DNA from: Lachnospiraceae bacterium
GTDB lineage: Bacteria > Bacillota_A > Clostridia > Lachnospirales > Lachnospiraceae
Length of the DNA: 64,000 nucleotides
Assembly: GCA_021770615.1 (NCBI GenBank)
Contig: JAETQR010000019.1
Span: 20,948-84,947 of the forward strand
Direction: 5' to 3'
The notes beneath the pieces are model-generated. The model was given only the letters and a program-made list of their open reading frames with translations, searched no databases and was not told where the DNA came from. How positions within the stretch are numbered: the first letter of the stretch is position 1; the number at the start of each line of letters is the position of its first letter. Both the position numbers and the translations under genes were made by a program. Positions 42,531 through 51,045 of this stretch are shown piece after piece.

Positions 42531-44687
42531 CTATCTCCACAATATTTCACATGGTTTTAGCGTGATTTGTTCGCAATTACCATCTCCGTCATAAAAATTT
42601 GTAGTCTGTGCTTTGTTCGAGTTATTTAAGATGGCATGTTTTTTGCTTTCAGGATATGCATGGACTTCGCAGTGTAGGTTATCGGTGTGCCATCTGTAAA
42701 GCAAGTCTTCCTTGTGTGCCGCATAGTACAGGCAACGCATCAGCAGCCGTGTGTTCTCATGGCTGTACGGGAGGCCGGCCAGATATACGCCCCGTCCGCT
42801 GCCATAAGCATTTGCGGCAATGTGGACTTCATGGTCAGAATATTCAATGATTTCCGTGGATTCGGCCAAGGCATAAATATCGTGTTTACTCTCCCCGAAA
42901 TCAAAAGGTATGCTGCGATCCTCCGCAATAAAATGCGATCTGAGGGCAGTTTTGAAATATTTGTCTGTGGACAGTGTAAATCCAAGCTCTTTATCCACAC
43001 CCAATATATCTGCCAGCTGAAAGAACCGTCCGCCGTGATGGACGGCTGTCGGCTCTCCGACTCCCACGAATCCGCCGCCGTTATATACCCATTTGCGGAC
43101 GGCTGTGATGACTTTTTCATCCAGCCATTCTCTGCCGCCTGAGAAGGCAGTGCCGGCATCCCCGGCATTGATCATCACGTCAAGATCCGCTGGGATTCCG
43201 GCTTCGCGGATATCGTCAAAGCTGATAAAACGGACATCGACCGGAGCGCCGCTTAAAGCTTCCAGAATGCCGAAGTAAGAATAGGTCTGCTTGTACCACA
43301 GAGCATGGGCTACCATATATGGCTGCCAGGAACGCAAGGCGCCCCATGAGTTTAAAATGCCGACTGTCAGGCCGCAATATGGTTTTTTGCCCTTTACATT
43401 GTCATAGATCAGCCGGAATTCGTCCGTTATTTTTTCGATATAGTCTACGAATTTCGGGAATTTATATGCCAGGCTTAAGTAGCCGCCGTATCCGATCCGG
43501 TCCACCGGGCTTCTCATAATTGCGCGCCGGGCCGAGAGCCAGTTGTCCATTGCTTCAATACATGGGTCGTTCCCCTCATAGAAGGTATCAGGGAAGAAAT
43601 AAGGCAGAAAACGGCCTTCTGTATATTTCACCCCGGGGATGTCTGAAATAAGGCGGAGAGTAGCGCCGCCGCCGACACTTCCTACTACGGCATCGAGGCC
43701 GATATTTTTGAAATAAGGGCCGTACGGTTCTGTACCGATCCAGTTGTCACCGAGGAACATCATTGCCTCCCGGCCGGCCGCATGGGTCAGATCCACCAGT
43801 TCTTTTGCCTTTCTTGCAACAAATCTCTGGATAAAGTCCATATAATCCCGGTATGCTTTCGTTGGTACGCGGAAGGTGGAATTATAATAGCCGTTGTCTA
43901 CAATATCCTCCGGCCTGAGGGCATACCCGTATTCTGCCTCAAATTCTTCAAAGGCCTTGATGGAAACCGTTGCTCCGTATCCGAACCAGTCTACGAATTT
44001 CTCTTTCGCCTGTGCGTTGAATACCAGTGTAAAATGATAGAAAAATGTAGTAAATCTGACGACGTCTGTGTCGGGATTATCAATCAGCCACTGTGCCAGA
44101 TAGTCTTTTGCGAATTGCCCGGAGTTAGCCTGACGGACATCAAAGGGGATGTCGTGTGGCTTGTCCCCCCAGTTATTCGTAATATGATTGTACATTTGTG
44201 TCGGATCCCAGATTGCGTAAACAAAAAAGGAAACAGTATATTCGTGGAACGGGACGGCCTCTCTGACCGTGACGAGACCAAGCTCTGTGTCTACATCCCA
44301 GCAAGAGGGGGCGACAATCTGACCGGTTGTCCGGTCGATCACCTCCCACCACTTTTTCGGGTCATGCGTGTAATCCGGGATAACCTGTTCGCGAAAGTAA
44401 CCATCGAGGAAATCTATGGAAACAGAAGCGCCGGATGCCAGGTTATGTTTGGACATCAAAAGCATCTGCTGGCACTCATCCATGTGGTTCCTGGCAAATT
44501 CATTGTGTGCCCTTGAAACGAAATAGGTGGTGTAGATTTTAGCGTCCAGGGACTTAATATCATCATCCAGTTTTGTGCCATCGCTGTCCCGCAGGGCGTC
44601 GGCGCCCCAGCGGTCAAGCATTTCTTTTGTCTCCGCCAGGAAATCAGATTCGCTTGGTAAAGTAACTCTGCCTTTTGTCTTTGACAT
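42531..44687 (-). CDS. lnbP: 1,3-beta-galactosyl-N-acetylhexosamine phosphorylase (GH112)
   Basis: This 718-aa cytoplasmic enzyme phosphorolyses lacto-N-biose or galacto-N-biose to galactose 1-phosphate and GlcNAc or GalNAc. It shows the GH112 plan over its full length: SISHNEFARNH-type start, a TIM barrel with FLGDNWIGTEPYGP, whose Asp314 aligns with the catalytic general acid of bifidobacterial LnbP, then a glutamine-amidotransferase-like domain (VDVRFISFDDI, GGGFVGVGEPTAV) and a small beta domain. ATG 44687 is chosen for AAGGAGAACATT. It is transcribed divergently from the DUF5107 gene. Which of the two disaccharides is preferred cannot be read directly. Confidence 0.95.
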   Translation of the reverse strand: MSKTKGRVTLPSESDFLAETKEMLDRWGADALRDSDGTKLDDDIKSLDAKIYTTYFVSRAHNEFARNHMDECQQMLLMSKHNLASGASVSIDFLDGYFREQVIPDYTHDPKKWWEVIDRTTGQIVAPSCWDVDTELGLVTVREAVPFHEYTVSFFVYAIWDPTQMYNHITNNWGDKPHDIPFDVRQANSGQFAKDYLAQWLIDNPDTDVVRFTTFFYHFTLVFNAQAKEKFVDWFGYGATVSIKAFEEFEAEYGYALRPEDIVDNGYYNSTFRVPTKAYRDYMDFIQRFVARKAKELVDLTHAAGREAMMFLGDNWIGTEPYGPYFKNIGLDAVVGSVGGGATLRLISDIPGVKYTEGRFLPYFFPDTFYEGNDPCIEAMDNWLSARRAIMRSPVDRIGYGGYLSLAYKFPKFVDYIEKITDEFRLIYDNVKGKKPYCGLTVGILNSWGALRSWQPYMVAHALWYKQTYSYFGILEALSGAPVDVRFISFDDIREAGIPADLDVMINAGDAGTAFSGGREWLDEKVITAVRKWVYNGGGFVGVGEPTAVHHGGRFFQLADILGVDKELGFTLSTDKYFKTALRSHFIAEDRSIPFDFGESKHDIYALAESTEIIEYSDHEVHIAANAYGSGRGVYLAGLPYSHENTRLLMRCLYYAAHKEDLLYRWHTDNLHCEVHAYPESKKHAILNNSNKAQTTNFYDGDGNCEQITLKPCEILWR

Positions 44688-44720
44688 AATGTTCTCCTTC
44701 ATAATATAAAGTATAATCTG

Positions 44721-44749
44721 AGTATAGGGAATGGATGCTGATATTTCAA
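44721..44749 (-). promoter_or_regulatory. Promoter of lnbP
   Basis: Read on the minus strand, TTGAAA (44749-44744) and TATACT (44726-44721) are 17 bp apart. A GCACAAT/ATTGTGC heptamer (44752-44758) touches the -35 and recurs before the ABC-importer operon. Confidence 0.75.
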
Positions 44750-44812
44750 TAGCACAATCTGCGGCTTTTTTTGTACATTTGTGATTTTCGCCGCCCGGCC
44801 CGTCTCTGCTGA

Positions 44813-44842
44813 TTGACAAGCATCAGACCAATGAAGTATAGT
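44813..44842 (+). promoter_or_regulatory. Promoter of the DUF5107-nagB side
   Basis: A perfect TTGACA (44813-44818) and TATAGT (44837-44842) are separated by 18 bp, 38 bp before the DUF5107 start codon. Confidence 0.75.
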
Positions 44843-44880
44843 TGAAGGCGGAAGGAAAAAAGGAGTATAGGAGGAAGAAT

Positions 44881-46833
44881 ATGAAGCCCGAACTGAGATT
44901 TGAGAAGAGAACCATGAGAGTTTCATCAGTCGGTAAGACAGCTGGTGTACCGGATTTGGTCGGCGGAAAGATTCTGCAGAATCATCTGGAATTTTCGGTG
45001 GAGGAAGAAGATGAATTATATGAGGCATACGGGACATGCAGTAGTTCCTACCCTTATTGTCAATATGTGGAATATACCCGTGAACTTAAAGAGCGGGAGG
45101 TAAAAACCGCCGTGCTGGAAAATAACTGTCTCCGGGCTGTATTTTTGCCTGAGTTTGGCGGAAGGTTGTGGGAGCTTATAGACAAAATTACAGGAAAGAA
45201 TTTGCTCTATACGAATGATGTCATCCGGTTCAGTAACCTTGCCATAAGAAATGCATGGTTTAGCGGCGGCGTAGAGTGGAATGTGGGAATTATCGGACAT
45301 ACGCCCCTTACTGCCGACCCTTTGTACACAGCAAGGCTTGAGGATGGGGCGGGGAATCCGGTGCTGCGGATGTATGAATATGAGCGTCTTCGGCAGATCG
45401 AGTACCAGATGGATTTCTGGCTGGGGGAAGAGGATCGGTATCTGAACTGCCGGATGCGGATCGTCAATTCCGGCCGGGAGGTGGTTCCGATGTACTGGTG
45501 GAGTAATATGGCGGTTCCGGAATATCCGGGAGGAAGGATCGTAGTCCCTGCATGGGAAGCTTATACCAGTACATCCGGTAAAGTTTTTAAGGTGGACATT
45601 CCGCAGGTGGACGGGGCAGATATTACATACTATGAAAATATTCCTGCGCAAATAGACTATTTTTTCCATGTTCCGAAAGAGAGCCCGAAATACATTGTAA
45701 ATGCGGATTCAGAGGGATATGGACTTCTGCAGTTTTCCACGCAGAGGCTTCAGGGGAGAAAATTGTTTTCCTGGGGGCATAAAAGAGGTGGAATGCGATG
45801 GCAGGAATTTTTAACGGAAGATGCGGGGCGGTATGTGGAGATACAGGCCGGCCTTGGAAAGACACAATATGGTTGTATTCCTATGCCGCCTCACAGTGCA
45901 TGGGAATGGATGGAACAGTATGGCAGTATTTCTCTCGGGGAGGAAGAAAGACAGCTCCCATTTGAACAGTTGAGAGAGAGGGTCACAGGGTATGTGTCTG
46001 ACAAGTTGAGAGATACCGGATTGGAACAGCGGCTTGAAGCTTCCAAAGCAATGGCGTCAGAAAAAGCTGAATTGATCTATGAGGGAAGCAGTTATGGGGC
46101 TTTGGCGAATGCCCAGAGGGAACTTGCAGGGGAAAGGCCGCTGTCAGAGCATCTGGAATATCATTTTACAGATAACGGGAAGAAAAGGTGGCTGGAATTT
46201 TTAGAAACCGGCAGATTTTTTGCGCACGACCCGGAAGAACGGCCGGATGATTTCATGTGCGACCGGATGTATTATGAGAGGCTGAATGAGACAATAAAGA
46301 CAGATAATTTCGATAACTGGTATGCCCACTATCAGCTTGGTGTCATGCATTTGTATTATGGGAAAAAGAAAAAGGGAAGAAAAGAACTGAAAAAATCCTG
46401 GAAGATTGCCAAAAACTGTTGGGCCTGCCATGGATTGGGCTGTGCATATATCAAAAAGGGTGAACCCGAAAAAGCGGTAAAATGGCTTCAGCGTGGAATT
46501 CGGCTGCGGCCGGGAGACCTGGGCTATGTAAAGGAAGGGATGAGGCTTCTTGTGATGGCCGGAGGCTTTGAAGAGGTGAAGGAGTTGTATGGGATTCTGC
46601 CGGAAGTGATCCGGAAGGAAAGCCGTGTGATCTATAATTATCTGAATGCGTTGGCACATACGGGTCAGCAGAAGGAGGTCTTTGATTATCTGAGCAGGCA
46701 TCCGGAATATGTACTTGATGATCTGAGGGAATGTGAGGACAGTGTAAGCAGTTTATGGAAAGAAGTGTATGAATCTGTACACGGATTCCAGCCAAAGGAA
46801 ATTCCGAAACAATGGGATTTTGATTCTCTGTAA
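44881..46833 (+). CDS. DUF5107/TPR protein
   Basis: I start this 650-aa protein at ATG 44881 behind TAGGAGGAAGAAT. Residues ~1-330 form the DUF5107 region, a galactose-mutarotase-like beta-sandwich fold (YCQYVEYTREL, FLPEFGGRLWELIDKITGKNLLY, GVEWNVGIIGHTP, MYWWSNMAVPE). The C-terminal ~250 residues are helical with TPR-like units (YAHYQLGVMHLYYGKKKKGRKEL, CHGLGCAYIKKGEPEKAVKWL). No signal peptide is seen, so it acts in the cytoplasm. Members cluster with host-glycan genes; a carbohydrate-active role is likely but unproven. Confidence 0.85.
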   Translation: MKPELRFEKRTMRVSSVGKTAGVPDLVGGKILQNHLEFSVEEEDELYEAYGTCSSSYPYCQYVEYTRELKEREVKTAVLENNCLRAVFLPEFGGRLWELIDKITGKNLLYTNDVIRFSNLAIRNAWFSGGVEWNVGIIGHTPLTADPLYTARLEDGAGNPVLRMYEYERLRQIEYQMDFWLGEEDRYLNCRMRIVNSGREVVPMYWWSNMAVPEYPGGRIVVPAWEAYTSTSGKVFKVDIPQVDGADITYYENIPAQIDYFFHVPKESPKYIVNADSEGYGLLQFSTQRLQGRKLFSWGHKRGGMRWQEFLTEDAGRYVEIQAGLGKTQYGCIPMPPHSAWEWMEQYGSISLGEEERQLPFEQLRERVTGYVSDKLRDTGLEQRLEASKAMASEKAELIYEGSSYGALANAQRELAGERPLSEHLEYHFTDNGKKRWLEFLETGRFFAHDPEERPDDFMCDRMYYERLNETIKTDNFDNWYAHYQLGVMHLYYGKKKKGRKELKKSWKIAKNCWACHGLGCAYIKKGEPEKAVKWLQRGIRLRPGDLGYVKEGMRLLVMAGGFEEVKELYGILPEVIRKESRVIYNYLNALAHTGQQKEVFDYLSRHPEYVLDDLRECEDSVSSLWKEVYESVHGFQPKEIPKQWDFDSL

Positions 46834-46970
46834 AGTCGGAGAGGGGAGCCGGTGGGGCGGTGGCACAATTGTTCATTTTTTTTGCACATTTATTGCGGGT
46901 TACATAGAGGGATAACCTTGTATTTTGCTCTGGTATTTGTTATATTTAATAGTAGAAGTACAGTGTGTTC

Positions 46971-47013
46971 TGGCTCCCTGCCGGGAGCTGGCGGACTTTG
47001 TCCGAAAAAGTAT
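46971..47013. repeat. Dispersed palindromic element, partial copy C
   Basis: These 43 bp match the GGCTCCC...GGGAGC...GCGGAC...GTCCG...AAAGTATA half of copy B (16450-16493), with a few differences. The other half (CCCAAAGGGCATCCCGTAATG) is absent. It lies in the 207-bp gap before the sugar-binding-like gene, and its end comes within 30 bp of that start codon. Confidence 0.65.
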
Positions 47014-47040
47014 ATGAAAGGGCAACGCAAGGTATCGGTG

Positions 47041-47655
47041 ATGAAGGTTAAAATGATAAAAAGTGCTGGAGAATTGGAAAGTGTAACTCCGTTCCAGGTG
47101 GAGTGCCTGTTGTGGGGAACAAAGAAGATTCCGAAAACATATGGATATTTAGGGTTTGTGCCGGAGGATGGCTTTTATCTGAAAATGATATGTGAGGAAA
47201 GGGATCCGCTCTGCGCCTATGAGGATGACCAGGCTCCGGTATACAGGGATAGTGCCATGGAGGCTTTTTTTCAGTTTGAGACGGAGATGTCGAGAGGAAG
47301 GCGGGAGCTCTATCTGAATTTTGAGATGAATGCAAAGGGGGCGCTTCTTGCGGCGTACGGGGAGGCCCGGATCTACCGCTCTTATTTCAGCCCGGACGAT
47401 ATGAAAGAGTTTGCGTGCAGAGCCACAAAGGAAAAAGACAAGTGGAGTGTGGAACTTAAGATACCTGTTGTGATCCTGGAGAAGATCTATGGTTCGCTTC
47501 ATCTGGGGTGCGGAAGTACGTTTACCTGTAACTTCTATAAGATATCGGAGACAGCCGAGATTGAGCATTATGCATCCTATTCGCCGATTCAGACAGACAC
47601 ACCGAGTTTCCATCTTCCGGAATTTTTTGCGGCGGCAGAGATTGTAGAAGAGTAG
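47041..47655 (+). CDS. CBM9/DOMON-like carbohydrate-binding protein
   Basis: Started at ATG 47041 (another ATG lies at 47053), this 204-aa protein has a single beta-sandwich: VECLLWGTKKIPKTYGYLGFVPEDGFYLKMICEE, then SAMEAFFQFETEMSRG, YLNFEMNAKGALLAAYGE and FTCNFYKISE. This is the CBM9-like pattern of proteins sometimes annotated as endoxylanase-related. No signal peptide is seen. Open frame extends upstream through the repeat to 46852 but looks non-coding there. It lies between the DUF5107 and nagB genes. Confidence 0.7.
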   Translation: MKVKMIKSAGELESVTPFQVECLLWGTKKIPKTYGYLGFVPEDGFYLKMICEERDPLCAYEDDQAPVYRDSAMEAFFQFETEMSRGRRELYLNFEMNAKGALLAAYGEARIYRSYFSPDDMKEFACRATKEKDKWSVELKIPVVILEKIYGSLHLGCGSTFTCNFYKISETAEIEHYASYSPIQTDTPSFHLPEFFAAAEIVEE

Positions 47656-47687
47656 GGCAATTGGGCAGGATATATCTGGCCATAGCA

Positions 47688-47712
47688 TGCCGGGGCTGTT
47701 TGGCCCCAGGCA
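47688..47712 (+). promoter_or_regulatory. Hairpin upstream of nagB
   Basis: TGCCGGGGC and GCCCCAGGCA can pair (one bulge) around TGTTTG, 33 bp before the nagB start. No T-run follows. It may be a processing or stabilising structure. Confidence 0.4.
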
Positions 47713-47745
47713 TTATAATATTAAGTATATCAAGGAGGATATCAC

Positions 47746-48477
47746 ATGAGGATTTACAAAGCAGCAGATTACAAAGACATGAGCAGAAAGGCAGCCAATA
47801 TTATTGCGTCGCAGGTGATGATGAAGCCGGATTGTGTGCTCGGGCTGGCAACAGGTTCCACACCGATCGGTACCTATCAGAACCTGGTTGAGATGTACCA
47901 AAACGGAGACCTGGATTTTTCCGAGGTGACAACGGTGAACCTGGATGAGTATAAAGGACTTCCGCGAGAAAATGACCAGAGCTATTATTATTTCATGCAT
48001 GATAATCTGTTTGACCATGTAAATATAAAATCTGAAAATACCAACCTTCCGGACGGTACAGTGTCGGACGCGGACAAAGAATGCGGGAGATATGAAGAAT
48101 TGATCCGTGCATTAGGAGGTCAGGATCTGCAGCTTCTGGGTCTTGGACATAATGGCCATATTGGTTTTAATGAGCCGGCAGATGTATTTGAGAAAGATAC
48201 ACACTGTGTGGATCTTCAGGAGAGCACCATTGAGGCGAATAAGCGCTTTTTTGCTTCCGCGGATGACGTGCCGAGGCAGGCATACACCATGGGGATCGGA
48301 ACTATCATGCAGGCGAAGAAGATCCTGCTTGTGGTAAGCGGCGAGGATAAAGCAGAGGCTGTGGCAAAAGCTTTCTTCGGGCCCGTGACGCCGAAGGTTC
48401 CTGCATCCATCCTGCAGCTTCACAATGATGTGGTGTTGGTTGCAGATGCAGCGGCATTATCCAAAGTTCCGCAATAG
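47746..48477 (+). CDS. nagB: Glucosamine-6-phosphate deaminase
   Basis: This 243-aa enzyme converts glucosamine 6-phosphate to fructose 6-phosphate and ammonia. Motifs: LGLATGSTPIGTYQ, TVNLDEYKGLPREN, LLGLGHNGHIGFNEPAD and the TMGIGTIMQAKKIL segment. Length is normal for the short Gram-positive form. AAGGAGGATATCAC precedes the ATG. It links HexNAc released by lnbP to glycolysis; a partner nagA is not in the window. Confidence 0.96.
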   Translation: MRIYKAADYKDMSRKAANIIASQVMMKPDCVLGLATGSTPIGTYQNLVEMYQNGDLDFSEVTTVNLDEYKGLPRENDQSYYYFMHDNLFDHVNIKSENTNLPDGTVSDADKECGRYEELIRALGGQDLQLLGLGHNGHIGFNEPADVFEKDTHCVDLQESTIEANKRFFASADDVPRQAYTMGIGTIMQAKKILLVVSGEDKAEAVAKAFFGPVTPKVPASILQLHNDVVLVADAAALSKVPQ

Positions 48478-48502
48478 AGAAATGGGGTTTGGGATTTTTT
48501 CC

Positions 48503-48536
48503 GGAAAGGCAGCTGCCGTAATACAGCTGCCTTTCC
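48503..48536. terminator. Hairpin between convergent nagB and araC-type gene
   Basis: GGAAAGGCAGCTG and CAGCTGCCTTTCC form a perfect 13-bp stem around CCGTAATA. Neither strand has a proper T-run, but the position between convergent genes suggests a shared terminator. Confidence 0.65.
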
Positions 48537-48541
48537 AAATG

Positions 48542-49459
48542 TTATTGAAAACTGCCTTCCGCCATTGCCTTGATGGAGGAAGCGTACTCAGACGGTGTCA
48601 TGCCGGTAATTTTTTTGAACTGCCTGGAGAAGTAGTGGATGGACGTATAACCAAGGTGTTCGGCTATTTGGGTAAAATTCATATGGCTTGTCCGGATCAA
48701 CTCTTTGGCGGTATTGATCTTGAGGGTAGAGAAATATTCTATGATGCCAAGATTGCATTGCTCCTTGAATATTTTCTGCAGCTGGGAGCGTCCTACCAGA
48801 TTATCGCGGCAGATCTGTTCAATACAGATATGTTGGTCAAGGTTGTCTTCCAGATAATCCGTCACCCGCCGAAAGATCTCCGCCTCCCCTTTATTTTTGG
48901 TCGATTTAAAGGATCCCTGTTTTATGATTCCTTTTTTCAATACGGGCAGTGATTGGTATCTTCTGACCAGGTGAATGAGGAAGTGTTCTAAATGTAAACG
49001 GATCAGTTGTTCTGAACCAAAGGAATTGATTTCTTTTAGCTGCATGTTTTGAAGATACGGGTCGTCCAGGCGGCAGTTAAACAGACGCCGGGCCTCTATG
49101 ATGATATCGGCGAGAAGATTGTGTTCTGTCTCGTCTATTTTAAATATCTTCCTTTTAAAAAACTGTATAGCCGGGTTGTCACAGCTGAAGGAAATGACAA
49201 CAAGGTTTGGGGCTATTCCGCTGACAGCCCTGACGTTGTGGAATTCGTTGGGACTGTGAAACATAATCTCGCCTCTTTTCAGGATGGAGAAGTTGGTGCC
49301 GGCAGTCACACCTACCTCCCCTTTATCTACGCAGATAAATTCCCAGAAATCATGGGATTCACCCTCAAAAGAAAAATCATTCATGTATTCAAAATAATGG
49401 ATGCTGTATATTTTGTTGATGGAAATTACAGTATCCTGCTCAATACCTTCATAACCCAT
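48542..49459 (-). CDS. AraC-family transcriptional regulator
   Basis: This 305-aa protein has an N-terminal cupin-like ligand-binding domain (FEGESHDFWEFICVDKGEV, GEIMFHSPNEFHNV) and a C-terminal pair of helix-turn-helix units (ICRDNLVGRSQLQKIFKEQ, IAEHLGYTSIHYFSRQFKKITGMTPSEY). It is divergent from the ABC-importer operon and probably activates it in response to a LNB/GNB-derived sugar; this is inferred from position. Confidence 0.93.
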   Translation of the reverse strand: MGYEGIEQDTVISINKIYSIHYFEYMNDFSFEGESHDFWEFICVDKGEVGVTAGTNFSILKRGEIMFHSPNEFHNVRAVSGIAPNLVVISFSCDNPAIQFFKRKIFKIDETEHNLLADIIIEARRLFNCRLDDPYLQNMQLKEINSFGSEQLIRLHLEHFLIHLVRRYQSLPVLKKGIIKQGSFKSTKNKGEAEIFRRVTDYLEDNLDQHICIEQICRDNLVGRSQLQKIFKEQCNLGIIEYFSTLKINTAKELIRTSHMNFTQIAEHLGYTSIHYFSRQFKKITGMTPSEYASSIKAMAEGSFQ

Positions 49460-49541
49460 AAAAGCCCTCTTTTCTGAAATTTTGTTTAACTTGACTAATA
49501 GTATATATTATTTTTGTCATAAAAGCAAAATAAAAATGCAG

Positions 49542-49583
49542 ATAGTGCAAATTAATATGTTTTTAGGACAAAGATTATTGTGC
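49542..49583. promoter_or_regulatory. Candidate AraC-type operator pair
   Basis: ATAGTGC (49542-49548) and ATTGTGC (49577-49583) lie 35 bp apart, upstream of the ABC-importer operon; the same ATTGTGC heptamer abuts the lnbP -35 (44752-44758, minus strand). A shared regulator is plausible but not shown. The binding-protein operon promoter itself is not clear. Confidence 0.4.
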
Positions 49584-49650
49584 ATGTTTGTAATAGAATA
49601 TAAACATAGACAACATAATGTTAATTATGAATAACAGGAGGTAAAACATT

Positions 49651-50937
49651 ATGAAAAAGAAAATTTTAAGTGTGCTCCTTGCGACAGCAATGGTTGCATC
49701 CCTTGCAGTAGGATGCGGCAGTTCAGGCGGAGGCGGCTCCGACTCTGACAGCAAAAAGCTTGTATACTGGGCTATGTGGAGTGAAGAGGAGCCACAGGCT
49801 AAGGTGATCAAAGAAGCTGTTGAAAAGTATACGGAGGACACAGGCGTAGAAGTTGACCTTCAGTTTAAGGGCCGTAACGGACAGCGTGAAGGACTTCAGC
49901 CGGCGCTTGATGCAAAGCAGAACATTGATTTATTTGATGAAGATGTGAACCGTGTCAATGGTTCCTGGGGCGCGTATCTGATGGATCTTGAGGATCTGGC
50001 CAAAGACTATGAGGCGGAGCATGGTAACGAGACATTGTTCAATATCGCACGTACAGCAGGCGGCGGAACATTAAAGTCTATTCCTTATCAGCCATCTATT
50101 TTTGGGTTCTTCTACAATAAGACATTATTTACAAAGGCTGGTATAGATGCGGCTCCTACAACCTGGGCAGAATTCGATGCAGCTTGTGCGAAGTTAGTGG
50201 AAGCAGGTATTACTCCGATTACCGGCGATACTACATATCAGACATCCGCACTTGGATATCATTTTGGACGTTACCTTGGACAGGATGGGGTAAAGGCGCT
50301 TGTAAACGACCCTGCATGTGAGGATCCGGATTCCGTAAACTGGGATGACCCGAGAGTCCTTCAGGCTGTAAAGGATTATGAGGATTTTGCTTCCAAAGGT
50401 TATTTCTCCAAGAATATTGCATCTAACGTATATCCGGACGGCCAGAACAAAGAGTTCGCACCTGGCAATGCAGCAATTGTGATCTGCGGATCCTGGCTGC
50501 CGAACGAGATCAAGAAGATGGTAGCAGACGACCTTGAGTGGGGTTACTTCAACTATCCATCCGTAGAGGGCGGCACAGATGACAATACAGCAAATAACAT
50601 TGCAAACCAGGTATTCGCAATCAACAAAGAGAGCAAGATGTCCAAAGAAGCTTTTGAGTTGATCACTTATATTACAACCGGCGAATTCGACAAGAAGATG
50701 ACCGAGGAAGCTCTCTGTATCCCGACCGATAAGGCAAATGCGGATGCATGGCCGGAAGCGCTGGCAGAAGTAAAACCATCCTTCGATGCTACTACTACAT
50801 ATTATGACTGGGCAGTAGGCGCAGAGAATAATGCTGACCTGACATCTGCTATGCAGGAGGCTTTTGTTAAGGTAATGGCAGGAGACATGACAGCAGAAGA
50901 TTTTGTGGCAGAGTGTGCAGGCATCTGCGGCGAATAG
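49651..50937 (+). CDS. Sugar-binding lipoprotein, LNB/GNB importer
   Basis: This 428-aa family-1 solute-binding protein has a lipoprotein signal with Cys22 (SLAVGCGSS), a Gly/Ser linker, and KLVYWAMWSEEEPQAKVIKEAVEKY at the start of the fold. It is followed by two MalF/MalG-type permeases and sits in a GH112 locus, so lacto-N-biose/galacto-N-biose is the likely ligand, as for the bifidobacterial GL-BP. AACAGGAGGTAAAACATT precedes the ATG. No ATPase gene is in the operon, as is usual where a shared MsmX-like ATPase is used. Confidence 0.9.
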   Translation: MKKKILSVLLATAMVASLAVGCGSSGGGGSDSDSKKLVYWAMWSEEEPQAKVIKEAVEKYTEDTGVEVDLQFKGRNGQREGLQPALDAKQNIDLFDEDVNRVNGSWGAYLMDLEDLAKDYEAEHGNETLFNIARTAGGGTLKSIPYQPSIFGFFYNKTLFTKAGIDAAPTTWAEFDAACAKLVEAGITPITGDTTYQTSALGYHFGRYLGQDGVKALVNDPACEDPDSVNWDDPRVLQAVKDYEDFASKGYFSKNIASNVYPDGQNKEFAPGNAAIVICGSWLPNEIKKMVADDLEWGYFNYPSVEGGTDDNTANNIANQVFAINKESKMSKEAFELITYITTGEFDKKMTEEALCIPTDKANADAWPEALAEVKPSFDATTTYYDWAVGAENNADLTSAMQEAFVKVMAGDMTAEDFVAECAGICGE

Positions 50938-50980
50938 TCCAAAAGAGACTGTTATTTTAACATGAATAATAACTAATAAA

Positions 50981-51019
50981 TATGGTGGCTAAGCGTAAAG
51001 CGCTGCCACCATATTTTTA
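50981..51019 (+). terminator. Attenuator hairpin after the binding-protein gene
   Basis: ATGGTGGC pairs with GCCACCAT and is followed by ATTTTTATT, between the binding-protein and permease genes. Partial termination would make more binding protein than permease. Confidence 0.65.
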
Positions 51020-51045
51020 TTAAATCTAGCAAAGGGGGAAGACCG

